Assembly: GCA_036505795.1 (NCBI GenBank)
Contig: DASXSU010000049.1
Coordinates: 6,482-70,481, forward strand
Source of the DNA: NS-11 sp036505795
GTDB lineage: Bacteria; Nitrospirota; Nitrospiria; Nitrospirales; NS-4
Reading direction: 5' to 3'
Length of the DNA: 64,000 bases
Shown: positions 41,465 through 49,961 of the stretch, piece after piece
How the letters are laid out: each line of letters begins with the position of its first letter
Numbering within the stretch: the first letter of the stretch is position 1
Notes under the pieces: generated by a model
The model's input: the letters and a program-made list of their open reading frames with translations, nothing else
What the model was told of the DNA's origin: nothing
The model's database searches: none
Translations under genes and position numbers: made by a program

Positions 41465-42697
41465 ATGAAGTATGTCATTTTGATGGGTGACGGTATGGCG
41501 GATAACGCGGTCGCAGAGCTGAATGGGCAAACACCCTTGCAAGCCGCGAAGACGCCTCACTTGGACTACCTGACGCAAAACGGCGAATTGGGATTGGTAA
41601 AAACCACCCCGGACGGATGCTACCCGGGAAGCGACGTCACCCAGCTCGCGATTCTGGGATACGATCCGAAAAAATACTGCACAGGCCCGGCCCCTTTTGA
41701 GGCCGCGGGGCTCGATGTCTCCCTCAATCCGGACGATGTGGCCTTTCGCTGTAATCTTGTAACGCTCCGGGCGGACACGGGCGGGTACGACATTAAGAAG
41801 CTTGGGCCGCACGCCATTATGGAAGACTTCAGCGCCGGGCAGATCGATTCCTTGGAGGCCAAAGAACTGATTTACGATCTGAACGAACAAATCGGCACTG
41901 AAGTCGTTCAGTTTTATGCCGGAGTGTCCTACCGCCACCTCATGGTTTGGGCGGAGGGGAAGCACCGGATCACCATCTCCCCGCCGCAGGACATTACAGG
42001 AAAATCGATTGCGGAATATCTGCCCAAGGGCGAAGGGGACAAGGTGCTCCGAGCCCTTATGGAGGCCGCGCTTCCGATTCTTCGCGAGCACCAGATCAAC
42101 ATCGACAGGAAAGAGGCGGGCAAGCCGCCGGCGAATGCGATTTGGCTATGGGGTCAGGGCAAGGCCCCGAAGATGCCGAAGCTGACGGAGCGTTACGGTT
42201 TGACCGGGGCCATCATTTCGGCGCTGGATCTGCCTCGCGGCTTGGGTCTGTACTGCGGTTTGGACGTGGTGAAGGTTGCCGGTGCCACCGGATATGCTGA
42301 TACCAATTATGCCGGAAAGACTGAGGCGGCCCTGGTGGAACTAAAAACGAAGGATTTCGTGTACATTCATGTGGGGGCCGCAGACGAGGCGAGTCACCAA
42401 GGTGATGTTCAAGGGAAGGTGAAGGCCATCGAACTTTTCGACGAGCAAACATTGGGCCTGTTGCTGAAGGAACTGCCAAAACTGGGGTCGTATCGCCTGC
42501 TCATGGCCTGCAATCATGCCACGCCGGTCGCGTCGCGGCAGCACACGGCCGACCCGGTGCCCTACGCGATCTTTGAGGGACCCACCTGCAAGGAAGGGGC
42601 GGGCGCCGAGCGCGGGTTCAATGAAGTTGATGCCAAGGCGAGCCGGGTCTATATAGAGGATGCAAAAAAGTTGATCGGGCGTCTTTTAGGGAAGTAA
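41465..42697 (+). CDS. ApgM-type phosphoglycerate mutase-like protein, possible homoserine kinase analogue
   Basis: This alkaline-phosphatase-superfamily protein matches archaeal-type cofactor-independent phosphoglycerate mutase: KYVILMGDGMADNAVAELNG with the metal-binding Asp, TPDGCYPGSDVTQLAILGYD with the nucleophile Ser, VHVGAADEASHQGDVQGKVK-like metal motifs, and CNHATPVASRQHTADPVPYA. The name could be apgM. However, it sits between thrC and lysC with no thrB in the cluster, and ApgM-like proteins in threonine clusters of other bacteria have been proposed or shown to act as homoserine kinases. I favour the kinase role by context. It abuts lysC with no gap. Confidence 0.88.
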   Translation: MKYVILMGDGMADNAVAELNGQTPLQAAKTPHLDYLTQNGELGLVKTTPDGCYPGSDVTQLAILGYDPKKYCTGPAPFEAAGLDVSLNPDDVAFRCNLVTLRADTGGYDIKKLGPHAIMEDFSAGQIDSLEAKELIYDLNEQIGTEVVQFYAGVSYRHLMVWAEGKHRITISPPQDITGKSIAEYLPKGEGDKVLRALMEAALPILREHQINIDRKEAGKPPANAIWLWGQGKAPKMPKLTERYGLTGAIISALDLPRGLGLYCGLDVVKVAGATGYADTNYAGKTEAALVELKTKDFVYIHVGAADEASHQGDVQGKVKAIELFDEQTLGLLLKELPKLGSYRLLMACNHATPVASRQHTADPVPYAIFEGPTCKEGAGAERGFNEVDAKASRVYIEDAKKLIGRLLGK

Positions 42698-43915
42698 ATG
42701 GCTCTCGTGGTGCAGAAATTCGGTGGAACGTCCGTCGGCAACGTCGACCGCATCAAGCGCGTGGCGGCCTTGATTGCCAAATCTCATCAGGCGGGAGAGG
42801 CGGTCGTGGTGGTGGTCTCGGCCATGAGCGGGGAGACCGACCGTTTACTCAAGCTCGCGCATGAGCTCGCGCCATTTCCGGATGAGCGCGAGATGGACAT
42901 GCTATTATCCACGGGTGAGCGGGTCACGATTGCCCTCCTTGCCATGGCGCTGCGCGCCATGGGATTGGACGCGCGCTCGTACACAGGCCGTCAGGTCGGG
43001 ATCATTACCGACAGTACCCACACCCGGGCCCGCATCGAACGGATAACCGCGGAGAGAATCAAAGAGGCTCTGGATCAGGGTATTATCCCGGTGGTGGCGG
43101 GGTTCCAAGGCATCAACGAAAAAAACGACGTCACGACCCTGGGGCGTGGAGGCTCGGACCTGACCGCCGTCGCGTTGGCGGCCGCGCTTCATGCCGATCA
43201 GTGTATTATTTATACCGACGTCGAAGGAATCTATACGGCGGACCCTAATGTCGTCCCGGACGCCCGCAAACTCGAAAAGATCTCGTATGAGGAGATGCTG
43301 GAACTGGCGAGCCTGGGCGCCAAAGTGCTGCAGAGCCGGTCAGTGGAATTTGCGGCGAAGTACGAGGTGCCGGTCATCGTAAAGTCGACTTTTCAAGAAG
43401 GCCGCGGGACCTTGGTGACCAAGGAGGATCGGGATATGGAACAGGCGATGGTCTCAGGGGTCACCGGCGACCGCAATCAGGCGAAGATCACCTTCATCGG
43501 CGTGCCGGATCATCCCGGTATCGCCTCACGTATCTTCGGACCGATCGGGTCGGCAAATATCCTGGTAGACATGATCATCCAAAACGTGGGACAGGGCGAC
43601 TTGACCGACCTGTCCTTTACAATTCCCCGGGGCGACCTTCATAAGGCGGTCGATCTTGCCAACCGCATCGCCAAAGATATTGGGGCGCGCAGTGTCGAGT
43701 TGAAGGACAAGATCGCCAAAGTGTCCCTGGTGGGTGTGGGAATGCGGTCGCATTCGGGCGTGGCGGCACGGATGTTCGAAACACTCGCAGCGGAAGGCAT
43801 CAATATTATGATGATCAGCACCTCCGAGATCAAAATCTCGTGTGTCATCGAAGAGCTGCACTTGGAGCCGGCCGTGCGGGCGCTTCATCAGGCTTTCGGG
43901 CTGGGAATCGGATAA
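42698..43915 (+). CDS. lysC: Aspartate kinase
   Basis: LysC phosphorylates aspartate, the entry step to Lys, Thr and Met. LVVQKFGGTSVGNVDRIKRV is the ATP/aspartate site. VAGFQGINEKNDVTTLGRGG and ADQCIIYTDVEGIYTADPNV are catalytic signatures. The C-terminal third has two ACT domains (KITFIGVPDHPGIASRIFGP and KVSLVGVGMRSHSGVAARMF), so allosteric control by lysine and/or threonine is expected. Length 405 matches monofunctional enzymes. cimA begins one base after its stop. Confidence 0.97.
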   Translation: MALVVQKFGGTSVGNVDRIKRVAALIAKSHQAGEAVVVVVSAMSGETDRLLKLAHELAPFPDEREMDMLLSTGERVTIALLAMALRAMGLDARSYTGRQVGIITDSTHTRARIERITAERIKEALDQGIIPVVAGFQGINEKNDVTTLGRGGSDLTAVALAAALHADQCIIYTDVEGIYTADPNVVPDARKLEKISYEEMLELASLGAKVLQSRSVEFAAKYEVPVIVKSTFQEGRGTLVTKEDRDMEQAMVSGVTGDRNQAKITFIGVPDHPGIASRIFGPIGSANILVDMIIQNVGQGDLTDLSFTIPRGDLHKAVDLANRIAKDIGARSVELKDKIAKVSLVGVGMRSHSGVAARMFETLAAEGINIMMISTSEIKISCVIEELHLEPAVRALHQAFGLGIG

Positions 43916-43916
43916 C

Positions 43917-45506
43917 GTGAGTTCACTCGAAATCTATGATACGACCTTGAGGGACGGCGCGCAGGCCGAAGATGTCTGGTTTTCCGTCGAAGACAAAGTC
44001 CGTGTCGCTCAAAAGTTGGATGAGCTCGGCGTTCACTTCATTGAAGGGGGCTGGCCGGGGGCCAACCCAAAGGATGTCGACTTTTTCCGAATCGCCAAAA
44101 CGATCCCTTTCAAACATGCCAAGCTCGTGGCCTTCGGCTCCACGCGGCGAGCCTCGAATACTCCTCGAAACGATCCGACCCTCAAATCCCTCTTAGAGGC
44201 CGGCACGACTTTTGTCACCCTCTTTGGGAAGAGTTGGACGCTGCATGTGACCGACGCTCTCGGCATCTCCCTGAAAAAAAATCTTGAGCTGATCGAAGAT
44301 TCCGTAGCGTTTCTCAAAAATCACAAGCGCCAGGTCTTCTATGATGCCGAGCACTTTTTTGACGGGTATAAGGCGAATCCCGAGTATGCCCTCTCGACGC
44401 TCACGCGCGCACAGGAGGCGGGCGCCGCGCGCCTGATCTTATGCGACACGAACGGCGGGACAATGCCCTGGGAAATCAAAAAGATCGTGACGGAGGTGGC
44501 CCGGGAAGTGAGCGTGCCCCTCGGCATCCATGCGCATAATGACGCCGAAATGGCGGTCGCCAATTCGCTGATTGCCATTGAGCAGGGCGTCATTCAGGTC
44601 CAGGGGACGATCAACGGCATCGGCGAGCGATGCGGGAATGCGAATCTTTCCTCCATCATCCCAAATTTAAATCTCAAAATGAAACACGAGCCGATTACGC
44701 CGGGGCGGCTCAGGCGCTTACGCGAAGTCTCGCATTACGTGGCGGAGATCGCGAACCTCGTCCCCAACACGCATCAGCCCTACGTCGGTGATTCGGCTTT
44801 TGCCCATAAGGGCGGGGTGCATATCGACGCGGTGCGGAAGAATCCGATGACGTACGAGCATATCCGTCCGGATGCTGTCGGCAACCGGCAGCGAATGCTC
44901 ATTTCGGATCATGCGGGCAAAAGCAGCCTTGCGGGAAAGGCCGAGGAGTTCCACATTAAATTGCGCAAGGATAGCCCGAAGACCCGAGAGTTGTTGGCCA
45001 CGCTGAAGGAGTTAGAGAATCAAGGCTATCAATTCGAGGGCGCGGAAGGGTCGTTTGAGCTTTTGATGCGCCGCGTCCTGGGCACTCATACGCCCTCATT
45101 TGAGCTGATGGGCTTTCGGGTGATTGTGGAAAAGCGACGGGCGGACGAAGAGCCGATCTCCGAAGCCACAGTGATGGTAAAGGTGGGGTCTGTGATCGAG
45201 CATCAAGTGGCGGTTGGGACCGGACCGGTCGATGCGCTCGACCACGCGTTGCGGAAAGCCTTGGAGAAGTTTTATCCGGAGCTTCAAGAAGTGAAGCTGC
45301 TCGATTATAAGGTCCGGGTCCTTGCAGGGAACCAAGGAACTGCGTCGCGTGTGCGCGTGCTGATTGAATCCGGCGATCAGAAGGAGAAATGGGGCACGGT
45401 GGGGGTGTCGGAGAACATTATGGAGGCGAGTTGGCAGGCCCTCGCGGATAGCATTGAGTATAAGATGCTCAATGACGAGCCTCCTTCCGCTAAGAGTTCT
45501 ACTTGA
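43917..45506 (+). CDS. cimA: Citramalate synthase
   Basis: CimA condenses pyruvate with acetyl-CoA to (R)-citramalate, giving an isoleucine route that bypasses threonine. SLEIYDTTLRDGAQAEDVWF is the DRE-TIM metallolyase opening. LCDTNGGTMPWEIKKIV and LGIHAHNDAEMAVANSLIAI hold metal and catalytic residues. INGIGERCGNANLSSIIPNL follows, and SAFAHKGGVHIDAV and a C-terminal LeuA-type allosteric domain (~400-520) complete the 529-residue protein. The GTG at 43917 lies one base past the lysC stop; in-frame codons upstream only shadow lysC. Confidence 0.95.
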   Translation: MSSLEIYDTTLRDGAQAEDVWFSVEDKVRVAQKLDELGVHFIEGGWPGANPKDVDFFRIAKTIPFKHAKLVAFGSTRRASNTPRNDPTLKSLLEAGTTFVTLFGKSWTLHVTDALGISLKKNLELIEDSVAFLKNHKRQVFYDAEHFFDGYKANPEYALSTLTRAQEAGAARLILCDTNGGTMPWEIKKIVTEVAREVSVPLGIHAHNDAEMAVANSLIAIEQGVIQVQGTINGIGERCGNANLSSIIPNLNLKMKHEPITPGRLRRLREVSHYVAEIANLVPNTHQPYVGDSAFAHKGGVHIDAVRKNPMTYEHIRPDAVGNRQRMLISDHAGKSSLAGKAEEFHIKLRKDSPKTRELLATLKELENQGYQFEGAEGSFELLMRRVLGTHTPSFELMGFRVIVEKRRADEEPISEATVMVKVGSVIEHQVAVGTGPVDALDHALRKALEKFYPELQEVKLLDYKVRVLAGNQGTASRVRVLIESGDQKEKWGTVGVSENIMEASWQALADSIEYKMLNDEPPSAKSST

Positions 45507-45532
45507 CTTTTTTCTACTGGCTTTCGTATCTT
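45503..45532 (+). promoter_or_regulatory. Candidate promoter for the IHF/HU gene
   Basis: TTGACT, 18 bases, TATCTT, just after the cimA stop. The leader would be about 50 bases and contain AAGGGGAGGGG before the ATG at 45590. Confidence 0.5.
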
Positions 45533-45589
45533 AATGAACTCTCAGGGAAAACTCCGCATTTGCTGTGATGGCCAAGGGGAGGGGTGCAG

Positions 45590-45862
45590 ATGAGGAAGGC
45601 GGATCTGGCAACGGAAATCTACGAAAAAGTAGGTCTCTCAAAAAAGGAGGCTGCCGACCTTGTTGAATTAGTGCTGGAGATGATCAAAGGGGTTTTGCAA
45701 AAGGGAGAGTCATTTAAAATTGCAGGCTTTGGCAATTTTGTCATCCGAAGTAAAGGCCCTCGTAAAGGCCGCAATCCCCGTACTGGTGAGGAGATCGGGA
45801 TCACCCCCCGCCGCGTCGTGACATTCAGGCCGAGCCAAATTTTTAAAAAATATGTCAATTAG
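45590..45862 (+). CDS. Integration host factor alpha-like DNA-binding protein (HU/IHF family)
   Basis: The 90-residue protein has the helix pair and beta-arm fold of HU/IHF. RKADLATEIYEKVGLSKKEA opens it, FKIAGFGNFVIRSKGPRKGR and NPRTGEEIGITPRRVVTFRP form the DNA-bending arm with the intercalating Pro. NPRTGEEI suits IHF-alpha more than HU. The ATG at 45590 is preferred over the GTG six bases earlier because AAGGGGAGGGG lies at proper distance. It is followed by a MerR-type gene, the same order as ihfA-MerR in many bacteria. Confidence 0.93.
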   Translation: MRKADLATEIYEKVGLSKKEAADLVELVLEMIKGVLQKGESFKIAGFGNFVIRSKGPRKGRNPRTGEEIGITPRRVVTFRPSQIFKKYVN

Positions 45863-45989
45863 CTCTTGGCGCTCCCGGCACGGTCGCTGAGAAATGAACC
45901 AAAGCTTGAAACGTTGACACATCCGGTGTCGTGATGGCCCCCAAATAGAGGGTCAGAACCGGTACGAGGCAACCGGGTTTGGCGGTGCG

Positions 45990-46367
45990 ATGGCGGGACT
46001 ATTAGGGGCACGCGGAGCGCCGCGAGGTTCCCACGAAGAGAAGCTCTTCTATAAAATCGGTGAAGTCAGTAAGATCACCGGCCTTCCGTCCTATGTGTTG
46101 AGATTCTGGGAATCGGAATTCGAGTTCCTTAGACCTCAAAAGAGTCGAGGGCAACAGCGGGTCTACACACAGAAAGATGTGGAAACACTTCTTCAGATCA
46201 AGCGAATGCGTTACGAGCAGGGGTTCACGATTGAGGGACTTCGGCGTCGCTGGAACACCCGTCAAGGAACAAAGGAGAGAAAGCCGTCACGTGCGGCCGT
46301 CGACGTGGTACGGCGACTGCGACAGGAATTAAACGAGATGCTCAAGGTGTTGGACGATCACGCGTAG
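45990..46367 (+). CDS. MerR-family transcriptional regulator
   Basis: The winged helix-turn-helix KLFYKIGEVSKITGLPSYVL and RFWESEFEFLRPQKSRGQQR, with VYTQKDVETLLQIKRM, is a standard MerR DNA-binding domain. After it come only ~45 residues of coiled-coil helix (VDVVRRLRQELNEMLKVLDD), with no metal-binding Cys, so it is an orphan MerR without a known effector domain. This type often sits beside ihfA. The first 14 residues (Gly/Ala/Arg-rich) are not conserved-looking, so a later start is possible. Confidence 0.9.
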   Translation: MAGLLGARGAPRGSHEEKLFYKIGEVSKITGLPSYVLRFWESEFEFLRPQKSRGQQRVYTQKDVETLLQIKRMRYEQGFTIEGLRRRWNTRQGTKERKPSRAAVDVVRRLRQELNEMLKVLDDHA

Positions 46368-46399
46368 ACGGACCTATACACGAGTACGAGGTACGAAGT

Positions 46400-46476
46400 C
46401 GGGGCGTAGCGCAGACCGGTAGCGCACTCGCTTGGGGTGCGAGTGGTCGTGGGTTCAAATCCCGCCGCCCCGACCA
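46400..46476 (+). tRNA. tRNA-Pro (anticodon GGG)
   Basis: The acceptor stem CGGGGCG/CGCCCCG is followed by A and encoded CCA. The D-arm holds AGCGCAGACCGGTAGCGC, the anticodon stem CTCGC/GCGAG encloses TTGGGGT with anticodon GGG, and the T-arm contains GGTTCAAATCC. It shares its acceptor and D-arm with the tRNA-Pro(CGG) at 9661. Confidence 0.95.
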
Positions 46477-46551
46477 GTTTCGCCGTAGATCCCCGAGGAG
46501 CCCTTCCGCGCGGCTTCGCCGCCCATCGATTCACCCTGCCGTCATGTTCCA

Positions 46552-47997
46552 ATGAGCGCACTGAAAATCTTCAATACGATGAGCCGCCGCAAGGAACCCT
46601 TTGAGCCGATGACAGCCGGCCGAGTAGGGATGTACGTATGCGGCGTCACCGTCTACGATGAGTGCCACTTAGGACATGCGCGGAGCGCCATCGTCTTTGA
46701 CGTCATTCGTCGCTATTTGGAGCATCGGAATCTGGAAGTGACCTTCGTGAAGAACTTCACGGACATTGACGATAAGATCATCAAGCGTGCCCAGGAACAA
46801 TCTCTTCCCTGGCAAGCGCTGACCAGCCGCTTTATCGATGCCTATTATCGGGATATGGTCAAGCTGGGCGTGAGGCCTGCGACACTTGAGCCGAAAGCCA
46901 CCGAACATGTGAACGAGATCATCAAATTGATTCAGGTGCTGGTTGCAAAAGGTATCGCGTACCAGGTCGACACAGACGTCTATTTTCACGTCAAAGCATT
47001 CCCACGATACGGGATGCTATCGAAGCGGAAACTCGATGAACTGCAGGCCGGGGCACGGGTTGAGATCGATGAGCGAAAACGCGATCCCATGGACTTTGCG
47101 CTGTGGAAAGGCGCTAAACCGGCCGAGCCTGCCTGGGACAGCCCCTGGGGATCGGGTCGACCGGGCTGGCACATCGAGTGCTCGGCGATGTCCATCCGGC
47201 ACCTGGGGGAAACGCTCGATATCCATGGAGGAGGAGAGGATCTTGTCTTTCCCCACCACGAAAATGAAATTGCCCAATCCGAAGCGGCGACAGGCAAGGA
47301 ATTCGCGCGGTACTGGGTTCACAACGGCATGGTGACGGTGGACCGGGAGAAAATGTCGAAGTCTCTGGGAAACTTCTTCACGATTCGCGAAATCTTCGAG
47401 AAGTTTCCTGCGTCGGCGCAAGTGACCGCCGAAATCCTCAGATTTTTCCTGCTCTCGACACATTACCGCAGTCCCGTTGATTTTTCGGACGCAGCGCTCC
47501 GCCAAGCCCACGCAGGGCTCAACAATTTTTATGATCTATTTAAACGCCTTGAGGAGAGAGCACGAGATGGATCATTTAAGGACGCGGCGGTGCACGGGGC
47601 GCCGGTGTCCGGCACGATCGGTTTTGAGCAAGCGATGGATGACGATTTTAACACTCCATTGGCACTGGCATCCTTGCAGCGGGTTCGGAGTGATGTGAAC
47701 ACCCGGTTGCAGGCAGGACTTTCGGCGCATGCAGCCAAAGACGCGCTATCGGTCTTCCGTACTTATGGTTTGATTCTCGGACTTTTCCAGGTGCCTCCCT
47801 CCGAGTGGGAATTTGGTCAGGGCGAGGCTACCGCCTCGGTTATGGCAGATGCGGAGATCGAACGGCTCATCGAAGAGCGTCACCAGGCTAGGGCAAAGAA
47901 AGATTGGGCCCGGGCGGACGCCCTCCGGCAGGAACTGGCGGAGCGTGGCATCATGATTGAAGACCGACCTGACGGCAGTACCCGTTGGAAGCGATGA
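46552..47997 (+). CDS. cysS: Cysteinyl-tRNA synthetase
   Basis: CysS charges tRNA-Cys. The class I signatures are HLGHARSAIVFDVIRR (HIGH-like) and EKMSKSLGNFFTIR (KMSKS). The zinc/Cys-binding residues are visible in YVCGVTVYDECHLGH, HIECSAMSIRHLG and GGGEDLVFPHHENEIAQSEA. The C-terminal helical DALR-like region and the 481-residue length are typical. The stop overlaps the rlmB start (ATGA). Confidence 0.97.
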   Translation: MSALKIFNTMSRRKEPFEPMTAGRVGMYVCGVTVYDECHLGHARSAIVFDVIRRYLEHRNLEVTFVKNFTDIDDKIIKRAQEQSLPWQALTSRFIDAYYRDMVKLGVRPATLEPKATEHVNEIIKLIQVLVAKGIAYQVDTDVYFHVKAFPRYGMLSKRKLDELQAGARVEIDERKRDPMDFALWKGAKPAEPAWDSPWGSGRPGWHIECSAMSIRHLGETLDIHGGGEDLVFPHHENEIAQSEAATGKEFARYWVHNGMVTVDREKMSKSLGNFFTIREIFEKFPASAQVTAEILRFFLLSTHYRSPVDFSDAALRQAHAGLNNFYDLFKRLEERARDGSFKDAAVHGAPVSGTIGFEQAMDDDFNTPLALASLQRVRSDVNTRLQAGLSAHAAKDALSVFRTYGLILGLFQVPPSEWEFGQGEATASVMADAEIERLIEERHQARAKKDWARADALRQELAERGIMIEDRPDGSTRWKR

Positions 47998-48797
47998 CCG
48001 TGAGTCCTAACGAACGCTTGTACGGCATCCATCCGCTTCTCGAGGCGCTCCGCTCTGCCGATCGGCACATCGACGGAATTTATCTGCTGCACGGCCGACA
48101 AGGCCGCGACATCGACGAAATTCTTGCTCTTGCGAAAACGAAGGGCATTGCCGTGGACTTTCGATCGCGGGAGGCGCTGGACCGTTTAACCGGATCGGCC
48201 CACCATCAAGGCGCCGTGGGGATGGTGACAAGTAAGTCGTATGCTTCGTTGGAGGATCTCCTTGCAGGCGTGGCGGGCAAGGAACACCCTCTTCTGCTTA
48301 TCTTGGACGGCATTGAGGATCCTCACAATCTTGGAGCGATCCTGCGAACGGCGGAAGCCGCGGGCGTTGATGGCGTGATTATTCCGGAGCGCCGAGCAGT
48401 GGGATTAACGGCGACCGTGGCGAAGGCTTCCGCAGGCGCCATCGAATACCTGCCGGTCGCGCGTGTCGTCAACCTTTCGCACACCATTGAACGTTTGAAG
48501 AATGAAAAGTTCTGGATCTACGCACTGGACGTCAAAGGAGAAAAAAACTTCCTTAGTGTCGACTATCGCGGCGCTGTAGCCCTGGTCATCGGGGGAGAAG
48601 GCCGGGGCATCCGTCCGCTTGTCGCTCAGCACTGCGACGGCCGTATCAACATCCCAATGAAGGGGAAAGTCTCGAGTTTAAATGCCTCAGTGGCAGCGGG
48701 GGTTCTTCTCTACGAAGTGCTTCGGCAACGGGCGACAGCGCCGCCGTCAGGCCCGCCGAAACCGGATAAAACCCTCTTCGATAGCCGCCTTCAGTAG
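47994..48797 (+). CDS. rlmB: 23S rRNA (guanosine-2'-O)-methyltransferase RlmB family
   Basis: This SPOUT (TrmH-type) enzyme methylates 23S rRNA, usually Gm2251. The N-terminal substrate-binding domain begins RLYGIHPLLEALRSADRHID. The knotted domain has LLILDGIEDPHNLGAILRTA, VALVIGGEGRGIRPLVAQHC and IPMKGKVSSLNASVAAGVLL, the three TrmH motifs. The ATG at 47994 overlapping the cysS stop is preferred over a TTG three codons upstream. The 3' end overlaps the convergent HTH gene by 51 bases. Confidence 0.95.
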   Translation: MTVSPNERLYGIHPLLEALRSADRHIDGIYLLHGRQGRDIDEILALAKTKGIAVDFRSREALDRLTGSAHHQGAVGMVTSKSYASLEDLLAGVAGKEHPLLLILDGIEDPHNLGAILRTAEAAGVDGVIIPERRAVGLTATVAKASAGAIEYLPVARVVNLSHTIERLKNEKFWIYALDVKGEKNFLSVDYRGAVALVIGGEGRGIRPLVAQHCDGRINIPMKGKVSSLNASVAAGVLLYEVLRQRATAPPSGPPKPDKTLFDSRLQ

Positions 48798-48980
48798 TTG
48801 GGCGGCATTCGACACCCGGAGTTTTTTCATCATATTGGCTCGGTGCGCCTCGACGGTTTTCACGCTAATTTTCAAACGCGCGCCGATCTCGCGATTCTTG
48901 AGGCCATTCCAAATCAATTGAAGAATCTCCTGCTCCCGTTCGGTCAACGAGGCGACACCATTTTTCTTCTTTCTGTCCAT
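48747..48980 (-). CDS. Orphan LuxR/GerE-type helix-turn-helix protein
   Basis: Almost the whole 77-residue protein is one GerE domain: ASLTEREQEILQLIWNGLKN, REIGARLKISVKTVEAHRAN and MMKKLRVSNAAQLLKAAIEE. There is no receiver or ligand domain, as in GerE itself. An AAAGGAG precedes the ATG. Its 3' 51 bases overlap the end of rlmB on the other strand. It probably regulates transcription as a dimer; targets are unknown. Confidence 0.85.
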   Translation of the reverse strand: MDRKKKNGVASLTEREQEILQLIWNGLKNREIGARLKISVKTVEAHRANMMKKLRVSNAAQLLKAAIEEGFIRFRRA

Positions 48981-49185
48981 AGACGCTCTGACTCCTTTTA
49001 CACGGATAGTGAGGTACCAGGGAACGCCCGTCTATATCGCACACCCAAGTAAATATGTAAAGGAGGATACCAGGGAAAATAGGAAGGGGTCTTGCTCCCG
49101 TTAGGGGGGTTACCGTAGAATGGCCTAGTGGTCAGTGGGGTGCCCGGCATACTACGGCAGGGGCAGGCAAGAAAGGGCGGATTCT

Positions 49186-49959
49186 GTGGTGACAGAGCTG
49201 ACCGTCGCGATTCTGTTCGGAGCTCTCATCGGGAGTTTCCTGAATGTCTGCATCCATCGGCTTCCGCTGAAAGAGTCCCTCCTGTGGCCACGTTCCCGCT
49301 GTCCTCAGTGTTCGACCACAATTTCCTGGTACGATAACCTCCCCATCCTTAGTTATGCGATCTTACGGGGACGATGCCGCAACTGTGGCCACCGCATCTC
49401 CTGGCGTTACCCTTTAGTGGAAGCCCTCAATGCCGTGGGCTACGGACTGATCGTTTGGCGATTCGGCCTTTCGGCGTGGGCCATGGTCTATGCGCTACTC
49501 TGGTCTGCCCTGATCGTGATCAGCTTCATCGATCTCGACCACATGATTATCCCCGACCGCATCACGCTGCCGGGGATCGGCCTTGGTCTTGTAGCCGGCA
49601 GCCTGTTGTTGCCGCAGTGGTGGGACAGCCTTCTCGGCCTGTTCGTCGGGGGAGGGATTCTCTATTTTATGGCCTGGATCAGCCCCTATTTGTTCGGCAA
49701 AGAAGGGATGGGCGGGGGGGATATTAAACTGCTGGCGATGATCGGGGCATTTCTTGGATGGAAGCCGGCAATCCTTACCATCTTCTTCGGGGGCCTGCTG
49801 GGAGCCGTCGTTGGATTGAGTTTAATGGGAATCCGAGTGATCACACGCGAGGCATACTTGCCGTTTGGCCCGTTCCTATCGCTGGGAGCCGCAGTAGTGA
49901 TGTTGTACGGCCCCGAGATTTTGAGCTGGTATAGCAACATGCTGAGCGGAGGCGGGTAG
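49186..49959 (+). CDS. pilD: Type IV prepilin peptidase (PilD-like)
   Basis: This inner-membrane aspartic protease cleaves and N-methylates prepilins. GALIGSFLNVCIHRLPLKES opens it. Two CxxC pairs (CPQC, CRNC) form the zinc-binding cytoplasmic loop of full-length enzymes. Catalytic Asp are in SFIDLDHMIIPDRITLPGI and GMGGGDIKLLAMIGAFLGW. Consecutive GTG codons at 49186 and 49189 fit the family start; a GTG further upstream (49135) gives an unrelated leader. It should process the prepilins at 56-64 kb. The histidine kinase gene starts two bases downstream. Confidence 0.95.
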   Translation: MVTELTVAILFGALIGSFLNVCIHRLPLKESLLWPRSRCPQCSTTISWYDNLPILSYAILRGRCRNCGHRISWRYPLVEALNAVGYGLIVWRFGLSAWAMVYALLWSALIVISFIDLDHMIIPDRITLPGIGLGLVAGSLLLPQWWDSLLGLFVGGGILYFMAWISPYLFGKEGMGGGDIKLLAMIGAFLGWKPAILTIFFGGLLGAVVGLSLMGIRVITREAYLPFGPFLSLGAAVVMLYGPEILSWYSNMLSGGG

Positions 49960-49961
49960 GC

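Noticed and set aside
40910..42091. 393-codon minus-strand frame across thrC and the apgM-like gene
   Set aside because: Both plus-strand genes have complete family signatures over this stretch.
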